From the NCBI GenBank assembly GCA_003175695.1, contig PSRA01000113.1, positions 1-59,866 of the forward strand: DNA of 59,866 bases, given 5' to 3'. A program made the position numbers and the translations under genes. The notes under the pieces are model-generated. The model made no database searches. It was not told where the DNA came from and saw nothing but the letters and a program-made list of their open reading frames with translations. Source of the DNA: Bacteroidota bacterium (GTDB lineage Bacteria > Bacteroidota > Bacteroidia > Chitinophagales > Chitinophagaceae). Of the stretch, positions 8,616 to 16,000 are shown in pieces (position 1 is the first letter of the stretch; each line of letters begins with the position of its first letter).

Positions 8616-8969
8616 CTAGGCGCTCTTCTTTTCACCCGTTGTAGTAACTCTGGAACCCCTTGACACAGGTGCTCCGGCTGCTTCTAACTCTTCCTGAAGC
8701 AACGCCAGCGCACGCCATGCCATCTTAGCTGAATGCCTGATTCCATCAGTATCAACAGTGCCTCGTTCTACAAAATGTCGAAGCATGGTGTCCGAGTGGT
8801 CAGTAGATTTTCCCCGTGCCCAATGAAGCGGTTGGCCGGGATTGTGTTGGTCATTTCCTGCTTTGGATACCTTCGCAATTTCAATCAGCGCGGCTGTAAA
8901 ATAATCCAGCACTCCTGAGGCTAGCGGTATCGCTTTGCGCTCTTTTGCATCAACAGGCAGTTCACTCAC
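8616..8969 (-). CDS. dATP/dGTP pyrophosphohydrolase (MazZ / DUF5664-like)
   Basis: 117 residues. The pattern ERKAIPLASGVLDYFTAALI, VSKAGNDQHNPGQPLHWARG, KSTDHSDTMLRHF and DGIRHSAKMAWRALALLQEE is the signature of the phage dATP/dGTP diphosphohydrolase family. The family hydrolyses purine dNTPs to monophosphates and includes MazZ of the 2-aminoadenine pathway. Here there is no PurZ or DatZ in the window, so a simple role in nucleotide-pool management is more likely. GTG start inside the previous gene's stop (GTGA). Confidence 0.85.
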   Translation of the reverse strand: MSELPVDAKERKAIPLASGVLDYFTAALIEIAKVSKAGNDQHNPGQPLHWARGKSTDHSDTMLRHFVERGTVDTDGIRHSAKMAWRALALLQEELEAAGAPVSRGSRVTTTGEKKSA

Positions 8970-9808
8970 TTCTCCTCCATTTTTATAATACCTTCATTAC
9001 GAACTACGTGATAGGCGCGGTCGTCGTATAAAGCCTTGCACCAGTAATCCTTTTTGTTGGTTATCGGTAAAACTTGACCGAACACCCTAAGGCACCAATC
9101 TTCAACAGGTTTTTTAACCTGCTCTTCAGTCAAGTCAGAAAAAAGCGGATGATAGCAGTCCATTCTGGCAGTGAAGATTCTGACATCCTCACCCTCTTGC
9201 AGCCATCTCTTGACCTGTTCCACCATAGCAGGTATGGGCTCACCAACCTGCGTATAATCTGCGGGCCAGTCGCAGTCAAAATTAGCCAATGTTCCGTCGA
9301 AATCGACCGCTATCCATCTCTGTTTTTTAGAAACATCCCAAGCAACTTTGTGCTGAGTGTAACCAAATTTTCTCTGTACAAAATCCAACTGATTACACAC
9401 CTTGCACAGAACGTTGAAATACTCTTTTGCAGATTCACCCAGTGTCAAAACATAATTCCACAGCTTTATGCCGGACTCTTTTCTTACCGAGCCCCCGCCG
9501 TTCAGGTGATTTACTTCTAAAATGGGAAGAGCATCACAGCCGCATCTGTGACATCTTGGGTGGCCGCCGCACAAAAATGTTAGGGCTTTTAAACGCACTT
9601 CTTTATGGTACTGCTTGTACCGGAAATCCCTCTGCTCTTTAAATCTATAATGGATTGATATAGCAGCAACTTCCGGTCTCAGGCGGCGGCATAAATTACT
9701 ACAAAACCTTCCAACATTGTGGTTCCGGCGCAAATAGCATGTCCGCACTTGGAAGGGTTTTTTACATCCCTCACAAACGCGGTCAACCCACTTGTCCGGA
9801 TTTTTCAT
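8966..9808 (-). CDS. Fusion: N-terminal HNH/zinc-finger domain + C-terminal HAD-family phosphatase
   Basis: 280 residues. Residues 1-150 hold a Cys-rich zinc region (C13, C16, C24, C36, C40) and an HNH-like centre (CGCD..LEVNHLNGG around 89-105, C135-x-x-C138-N). Residues 163-280 form a HAD-type domain: WIAVDFDGTLANFD with the DxD nucleophile pair at D169/D171, and IFTARMD for motif II. Phage HAD genes of this type are normally about 115 residues and free-standing, so an endonuclease module seems to have fused onto the 5' end. ATGA overlap with the upstream gene; good GAGGAG site. Confidence 0.82.
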   Translation of the reverse strand: MKNPDKWVDRVCEGCKKPFQVRTCYLRRNHNVGRFCSNLCRRLRPEVAAISIHYRFKEQRDFRYKQYHKEVRLKALTFLCGGHPRCHRCGCDALPILEVNHLNGGGSVRKESGIKLWNYVLTLGESAKEYFNVLCKVCNQLDFVQRKFGYTQHKVAWDVSKKQRWIAVDFDGTLANFDCDWPADYTQVGEPIPAMVEQVKRWLQEGEDVRIFTARMDCYHPLFSDLTEEQVKKPVEDWCLRVFGQVLPITNKKDYWCKALYDDRAYHVVRNEGIIKMEEK

Positions 9809-10083
9809 TGACTCTCCTCGCCACGGTCAAGCTCTACGCCCTCATTGCTCACGACAACGATTGGAGTCTTTGAGTCGATAATCTTCTCGACGCTGTAGCC
9901 AAGGATGTAGAGCAGGTCTACATACTTCTGCAGCACGTCTGTTTTGATAAGCGTATAGGGGAGCTTGTAAGTCGTTTCTTTCTTCCCCATGACCTTATCA
10001 GCCGTGATGATTGTCAGGTATGCCTCAATTCCCATACCAATCGAGCCATCCAGCCTGACTACTTCTTTCTTTTCTTCTCCCAT
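9805..10083 (-). CDS. Hypothetical small acidic protein
   Basis: 92 residues, mixed alpha/beta character, no recognised family. Start has a strong GGAGGAG site; the stop overlaps the start of the HNH-HAD gene (ATGA), so the two are translationally coupled. It sits with nucleotide-metabolism-like genes, but no function can be assigned. Confidence 0.65.
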   Translation of the reverse strand: MGEEKKEVVRLDGSIGMGIEAYLTIITADKVMGKKETTYKLPYTLIKTDVLQKYVDLLYILGYSVEKIIDSKTPIVVVSNEGVELDRGEESQ

Positions 10084-10145
10084 ATTCTCCTCCAGAATTT
10101 GGCCCCCGCGCCGGACTCATCAGTCAACTCGACGCAGGGATAAAT

Positions 10146-11768
10146 CTAAGCTTTCCACTTTCCACCCTTCATGGTCACGATTGCACGCTGACCATTCGGA
10201 TAAAGAACCACATGACTATGCGACCAACTTGAAGGGCCGACAGTGTAGTCCCAATCGCGCGTCAACTTTGAAGACGTGCCAGCCACATACAGCCCGTGAT
10301 AAATGCCGCACGAATGTGTATGCGCTGTCGTTGCTTTCTTGCCAATCTTAGCCAGATTTGATGGACTACCAAAAGCACCGTCAGGACCAAGATGCCCGTG
10401 CATTCCACACTCAACCTCACGAATCTCAAAAGACTCGTCTGGCAATAGAAATTTAATTGCTCCCGGCTTAATCCCGGCCTCAACTTCCATAACTCGTTGA
10501 ATGAGGTTGACGTTTTTAGGAACCGAACCCGCGCGAATTTGCTCATACATGTAAGTCTGTAGGCGTAGGAACAATTCGGCATTGGCAGGGTCATAACGAT
10601 AGTCGTACTTGTTCAACCAACTTTCCAGCCAATATCCATCATGATTCGAATCCGCCACAACTGTCTTACACCAAGGACGAAGATATCGTTCCACTACTTC
10701 TTTAGAGCGACTAAGTTCCTCTTCTACTCGATGCAGTCCACGCAGCCAGCGATGAAAGTACAAATGTGGCAGCGGGGCATGTTTGACATAGTGGCGATTG
10801 ATGGACACGCCTTCTAGAATGTCGTGAAGGAACTGGTACTTCGGTCTCAGTTCATCCAACATATTGAGAGATGCTTCAACAACCTCAGGCTGAACATTGG
10901 TCGAATGTAAATCACCCCAAGTGACTGCCTCAATCGCCGCATCTGTAGAGATGATCTTTCCACCTTCAGCGACGACGTTCAAATCCTGAATATTGTGCCC
11001 GTTCTTGCGCGCGGCGACCTGACGAACCCACCAATTGCCTTGAGAATCTACCTCGACAAGCAGGAACGCATACCGATGATGGTGCTCAGCCTTGATGCCC
11101 AGTTTCTTCTGCAGGTAATTCATCTGGGTCACAGTACCTGTCGTGTAAATCATCTTGACAGGCATGTCAGGCGTGGTCGCGATGGACCGCATCTCAATCT
11201 TCGTATGCGGAAAGACAACGCTGGTCGAACCGCCGTAGGTCTCCAGTCCGGAGATTGGATTATCTTCGGTCGGTAGAATGTTCATGTTCCCGGCCCAGAG
11301 CAGTCCCGGTGCTAGTTCGATTCGTTCATCACTGATGTATTGCGCGAAAGCTGGGTCAAACCACAGAGTGTTCTCATATGGTTTCTTCGTACCCTTCTTG
11401 ACAGCGAGCTTGCCGTAATTGTTCTGGTTGTATGAGAACGTCCCGACAAGAATCTTGGCGTGATAGTGTTCTGCCATCGCCTGCAGGTTCTCCCAAAACT
11501 CTTTGTGAACGTGCGTGTTGTTCTGCGCTGATGTCAGGATGTAGCGTTTAATTTCTCCTGCCTCTGGCAGTGAGTGACGTTGCGCTTTAGCTTTCTTCTT
11601 ACCGCCCGCGAGCGGCTTCTTTCCGATACCGACTTTCGCGATGTTACGACGGACGGAGCTTCTGCTGCATCCAATCTCACGCGAGACTGCTGAGACGTTG
11701 CCGGAGTGACGATTAAAGCTGGCAATGATCTTCTCACGTAAACTGACATCTGTGCTAGTCTTAGCCAT
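10146..11768 (-). CDS. HTH plus metallophosphoesterase protein (T5 A1-like architecture)
   Basis: 540 residues. Residues 9-45 form a helix-turn-helix (NVSAVSREIGCSRSSVRRNI). The C-terminal two thirds carry the calcineurin-like phosphoesterase set in order: WGDLHST (D286, H288), VADSNHDG (around 371-378), MHGHLGPDG (about 460) and a late AHTHSCGIYHG. This combination resembles the A1 protein of phage T5, needed for host DNA degradation and second-step DNA transfer. The resemblance is architectural and I could not align it. Expected activity: metal-dependent phosphodiesterase or nuclease on DNA. Confidence 0.72.
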   Translation of the reverse strand: MAKTSTDVSLREKIIASFNRHSGNVSAVSREIGCSRSSVRRNIAKVGIGKKPLAGGKKKAKAQRHSLPEAGEIKRYILTSAQNNTHVHKEFWENLQAMAEHYHAKILVGTFSYNQNNYGKLAVKKGTKKPYENTLWFDPAFAQYISDERIELAPGLLWAGNMNILPTEDNPISGLETYGGSTSVVFPHTKIEMRSIATTPDMPVKMIYTTGTVTQMNYLQKKLGIKAEHHHRYAFLLVEVDSQGNWWVRQVAARKNGHNIQDLNVVAEGGKIISTDAAIEAVTWGDLHSTNVQPEVVEASLNMLDELRPKYQFLHDILEGVSINRHYVKHAPLPHLYFHRWLRGLHRVEEELSRSKEVVERYLRPWCKTVVADSNHDGYWLESWLNKYDYRYDPANAELFLRLQTYMYEQIRAGSVPKNVNLIQRVMEVEAGIKPGAIKFLLPDESFEIREVECGMHGHLGPDGAFGSPSNLAKIGKKATTAHTHSCGIYHGLYVAGTSSKLTRDWDYTVGPSSWSHSHVVLYPNGQRAIVTMKGGKWKA

Positions 11769-11797
11769 TTCTCTCCACTTTCTCCCCCAGATAGGAG

Positions 11798-12133
11798 CTA
11801 TTTACGTTTTCTATTTGCAGGTTGACGAGTCACGGTCTGACGCTTCCGAATTACGGGTTGCGTCGAAAACTGAACCTGATTTCTCACCAACGTCTTAAGG
11901 CTTCTGTCTACAGAGCCTAGAACTTTGTCTTGTTTCTGCAGACTGAGCGTCATGGTCGGGAAATGATCTGTGACCATCTTGTCAATCTGACCTACTGCCC
12001 TATCAGCAGTCTTGGATGCTGCCTGATACCAAGCTGAGAACTTCCAGACGATTGCAATCAAGGCCGGAGTTGTGAAAAGACCGCTGTGTGCATACAGCCA
12101 TTCAAAAGTGTTAAGGGAGTTACTGTCCAGCAC
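11798..12133 (-). CDS. Small membrane protein with basic tail (lysis-region)
   Basis: 111 residues from a GTG at 12133. I prefer this to the ATG at 12157 because AGGAGG lies five bases before it. One N-terminal membrane segment (LFTTPALIAIVWKFSAW), a helical stretch (ASKTADRAVGQIDKMV), then a very basic C-terminus (RKRQTVTRQPANRKRK). It overlaps the two-TM protein upstream by 14 bases. Single TM plus helix beside a holin candidate suggests a lysis accessory role. Confidence 0.65.
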   Translation of the reverse strand: MLDSNSLNTFEWLYAHSGLFTTPALIAIVWKFSAWYQAASKTADRAVGQIDKMVTDHFPTMTLSLQKQDKVLGSVDRSLKTLVRNQVQFSTQPVIRKRQTVTRQPANRKRK

Positions 12134-12341
12134 TACTGCCTCCTGTATCTCCCCCATTCTTTTTTTCGAACCAGTCTTCCTTAATGGAATGACCTAAAAC
12201 CATGCCTTGAATCGTGCCGACTAAAGCGACGTAGCTCATGTCAAGGCGATGAAACCACGCTAGAGCTGTGCCGAGAGCAAGCTCCAAGAACGCAAAGAAA
12301 GTATGCCTTCCTTGCATCCAGATCAAAATCTTTTTGAACAT
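12120..12341 (-). CDS. Holin candidate (two membrane helices)
   Basis: 73 residues: short basic N-terminus (MFKKILIWMQGRH), two hydrophobic helices (FFAFLELALGTALAWF and YVALVGTIQGMVLG) joined by a short turn, and a charged Gly/Ser-rich C-terminus. Size and topology suit a class II/III-type holin that permeabilises the inner membrane. It has a GAGGTAGG site and sits next to a cell-wall-hydrolase-like gene. No sequence family recognised. Confidence 0.65.
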   Translation of the reverse strand: MFKKILIWMQGRHTFFAFLELALGTALAWFHRLDMSYVALVGTIQGMVLGHSIKEDWFEKKNGGDTGGSSAGQ

Positions 12342-12348
12342 ACCTACC

Positions 12349-12777
12349 TCATGCGAAGAACGTCAGACCATTCAAATTGGCGACCTGTGGATGCTGCCGC
12401 AACCCTGTGGCGGGGTTCTCTGCGACAATCATTGCCTTGAACCAATCTCGGCCAATATGGCTCAATTCTCCCCAGTATAGAGCGCCATTTGTCATGTCTG
12501 GTACGGAGCCATCGTAGATGCCGTCAACAGCCTGTAGCATCTTCATGAATGAAGGCTCCCAGATAGCGGGATGTTCTAGGGGCGGAAGCTCGTTCTCTGC
12601 CATGAACTTAGGGATAGTGTCGATGACGACGAGACATGTGCCCCATCCGCATCGAACCCTGTTCATGATCGCGTGCATGACAAGCTGCCCTGCCATATGC
12701 CCGCCAGCGTAGGTCTTAGACCAGCGCCAGCCCATCTCTACGAGTTTGGCTTTGCAGTAATCATCTTGTCTTAGCAC
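12349..12777 (-). CDS. Putative cell wall hydrolase (SleB-like), endolysin candidate
   Basis: 142 residues from GTG. The segment GGHMAGQLVMHAIMNRVRCG resembles the AVAAVVLNRV core of the SleB/CwlJ hydrolase family, and WEPSFMKMLQAVDGI fits the downstream helix of that fold. The upstream conserved Glu of the family is not obvious. Location directly before the two-TM holin candidate supports a peptidoglycan-degrading lysis role. Without an alignment the family call is moderate. Confidence 0.55.
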   Translation of the reverse strand: MLRQDDYCKAKLVEMGWRWSKTYAGGHMAGQLVMHAIMNRVRCGWGTCLVVIDTIPKFMAENELPPLEHPAIWEPSFMKMLQAVDGIYDGSVPDMTNGALYWGELSHIGRDWFKAMIVAENPATGLRQHPQVANLNGLTFFA

Positions 12778-12825
12778 ATTTCCCCCTATTGCTATATTAA
12801 CTGATTCCTACAAAAACGTCAACAC

Positions 12826-13095
12826 CTATTTTTCAGTCATGAAGACTTTCCCATTAAAATGTCTGGGATGATTTTTTGAGGGTTTGCCTGTAGCTTTAGT
12901 AGATGCCGACTCCGCTTTCGGCTCAGGCAACTCCTCGTGTGTCACAACCGGATACTGGAAGCGGTTCGGCAGTTCCGCTTCCTCTTCCGGTGTGACTTTT
13001 GCTTTACTTCCGAGACTGTTAAATCTCAGATACTCATCTCGGGTCAGCGGTGCGCCGACTTCCTTCATTAGTGCAAGTACAGGACTGAATGTCAT
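12826..13095 (-). CDS. Hypothetical late protein
   Basis: 89 residues from ATG 13095 (MTFSPVLALMKEVGAPLTRD), chosen because it overlaps the stop of the 1696-residue gene as ATGA and has a GGAG site; upstream in-frame codons would overlap that gene by more. The C-terminal half is Pro/Glu/Lys-rich and probably disordered. Coupled to the large virion protein, so perhaps a small partner or chaperone of it. No family recognised. Confidence 0.65.
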   Translation of the reverse strand: MTFSPVLALMKEVGAPLTRDEYLRFNSLGSKAKVTPEEEAELPNRFQYPVVTHEELPEPKAESASTKATGKPSKNHPRHFNGKVFMTEK

Positions 13096-16000
13096 TGATT
13101 TGCTCCAAATGCAAAGTCGGTCTGTCCGGGCTCTGATTGCCCGCCGGACTGCTCCCACTGCTCATCGGTTATCCAGTTCGGCTTAGAGAATCCACCTGAT
13201 GCCTTCAGAATCTCTTCGCGGGCTTGGTCCAGAGTGATCTGCCCATCCTCGTGCGCCGCCCAAATGTCATTGATTGCTCGCCGCAGCTCTGGAGTCTTCT
13301 TGACATCACCCATGAGGGAACGAATTCCTTCCCAAGTGATAGATTGAAGTTCGCGGGGCTGAACCCCGAGTTCCTTTGCTGCGCGACGAACAGCCTCTTC
13401 ATAGACCGGATAAGAGCCTCGCAACCCTGTTCCAGCGTGTTTAGCCGGAGAAGGCGTGCCTGCTCTGTTACCAGAACCGAAGTTGTGCATGACCTCGATA
13501 TCGTCACCGCTAAACGGTTTCAACATTGAGGCACCGACCTGATGAGTGTCAACCGTGACGTGACCGCGTTCTGACCACGGGTTGACAATGTTGTTGTAGA
13601 AGTTGCGAATCTTGTGGCCGTTACCCATGACACGATTGATGTTGTCAACCGAGCCGTCTTCCAGAATTGAAAGAGACTTTGCCATCGGGTCGATGGAGTT
13701 CCACGCCAGCGTCTGACTCCCCTGTACGCTTCCGTCAGGAGCGTAGATCGGGGTGTCCGGCGCGCTGTGCGCTTCATCTAGGACGCGAATCCACATTGCC
13801 TTTTTTGCAAGCAATGCATCCGGGTCTTTCGCGGTCAGCTGGTTGTATCGCTTACCACGTATCGTATCCATCATACGACGCATCGGCTCACTGACCTGAC
13901 CACCGTTTCGAATATCCGAAAATGAATTATCCATCTTCGAAGTCCACGCGTGATTCTGGTCATTGCGCCAGTGCTCAATGATTCGCTGCGCCTGTCCAAC
14001 GTTGTTGTTCCAGTCATTCTGCGGAGAGAGTGCCGCTGTCACCGCTGCTGACTGTTCGTGACTGATTCCGTTGTCTTGCGCCAACTTCTTTGTTGATTCG
14101 TGCGCCGTCTCATACCATTGGCGCGCGGTGTTTCTGATGACCTCAGGAGTAGCTCCGTAGAGCCACTTGAGATTGCTCTTTGCGTGCTCGACAAACTTCT
14201 CGATTGCCGCGTCCGGGTTCGCCGCATCAAGCAGGCCGCTGATACCATTGTTTTTGTAATCAGCGAGCGCCGCAACAAGCTTTTGCTTGATACCAAGAAC
14301 AGGCTTTCCTGCCTGAGTCATGCGGGACGGGCTTTGACGATCTGCTTCATCGAGAGCATCAATTCCGGCTAGAGCAGAAGGGTCATTCTCCATCGAAGCA
14401 GAGGCTGAGAACGGCTGTCTTGTGCCGATTTCTTTTGCCGCTAATCCTTTCCGATAAGCAGCTTCCGCCGCGACTTCAGGACGAGCTAGACCTTCTGTTC
14501 CAATGAGAGATTTAATCTGCTCAGATTTTGGAAGCGGGCGCGCATTGTTCGAGCTGATTTCCTGAGTGATGTTTCCGTCAGGATCGACTTCTACAATAGC
14601 GTGTCCGGGGGAGGCAACGCGGTCAGCAGTGTCTACACCAAAGACTGGAGTCCATCCAGACTTAGCGCCAGCCTTGCGGGTGTCTACGTCATAGACGCGG
14701 AGTTTCTGCGCCTGACGAGAAGTCTCACGGCTGATGGCCTCAGCAGAGCCAGCGCCTTCAGCGCCGGGAGATGAAAGATTTGGGCTGGTCGGCTCAACAT
14801 CAGACTTCGGGGCTTCTTTGTCCCAGTCCAACTGAACCGCGAACGGATGACCGTTGACAACCGAGTGGTACGGCTCTTTAAGAGCCTCTGCGCCTTTCAC
14901 AAAACCTTTGACCGGAACCAGAGTGTTCTTTGAGAGGATATGCAGTCCGTCGTTTGTCAGTACACTGTCCTGTCCGTACTTTTTACCGAGTTCGAGCGCG
15001 TCTTCGGGGGTGATGTTCGGGACAAAGAAAGAGTGCTCCTTCTGTCCTTCGACATTCTCCATGACGCCTTCAACCGTAACCGGACGATAGCCTTTCTGAC
15101 GAAGGTCACTCATCAACTCCTGATTGCGCGCCGCGTTCTCCGCGTCAGAAAGTCGGGCGTTGCCCGGATTCTCTGCGGTGAAAGCGGCATAGGGGTGACC
15201 GTTTTCGATGTGCGAAATAACAGTCTCCGCGTTGCCTGCGTGGAACTCAGAAGGCAGTATGCCAGCTTTGTTCTCTGCGTAAGCGCGTTCAGCGGGCGGG
15301 ACATATCCCTTCTCGCCCTTCTTGATTATGTTGCCAGCTTCGTCGCGAACCTGTTTGCCAAAGTTGACCCAGTTGTTCTGACCACGGGTTTCAGTCGTCA
15401 GTGCAGGTACAGCTTCAGAGTCAAACATCTGAGCATGGGTCTTGTAAGCGCCCTCTTCTCCCTTCGGGCCAAACTCGAAACCAGTCGCAGCATGACCGTA
15501 GAGGTCGTGAACTGCGCGCAGCTTTTCGTTATAGGTCAGACCAGTTTCCGGGTCAACCTCAGCCAGAGGATGGTCAGCAGATACTTCACCGCCGCGAAAG
15601 AAAAACAGATGCTTGTTTTCATCCACATCTTTCATCATCTCTTTGGAGTTTTTATAGGGCTGGCCTTCTTTTTCCCAAGGTTCAAATTTGAATCCCTGAG
15701 ACGTGGCGTGATCCCATTGCTCATCAATGCCCTTCTTAAGAGAATCATAAGACGCTCTCACAGCCGGACGGTTAGGCTCATGTTTCATTGCCTCATATGC
15801 GTCAGCGATTGCTTTGCCCTGAGGGTGCGCCTCTGCTGCAACAGGCTGAATGGGCTCTTTGCCTTTGGAGGCATTGAACTCATCTGCGCTGGCCGCCGCG
15901 CTGTTCTTTGAAGATGGCGGCTCTTCACCTTTTATTGGAGCGATGTCCCTGATTGCGTTCTCAAGGTCGCTAGAAGCTTTTCCATAATCTACGACACGAG

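Noticed and set aside
8616-8969. Genome with 2-aminoadenine replacing adenine
   Set aside because: Only the pyrophosphohydrolase is present; PurZ and DatZ genes were not seen, so the sequence does not support it.
14940-15911. A 323-codon open frame on the plus strand (and similar ones at 16638-17447, 18756-19502, and 52094-52762 on the minus strand)
   Set aside because: They lie antisense to the large virion protein genes or to the DNA polymerase, whose sequences are clearly protein-like. They lack ribosome-binding sites and have Arg/Ser/Leu-skewed composition typical of antisense frames.
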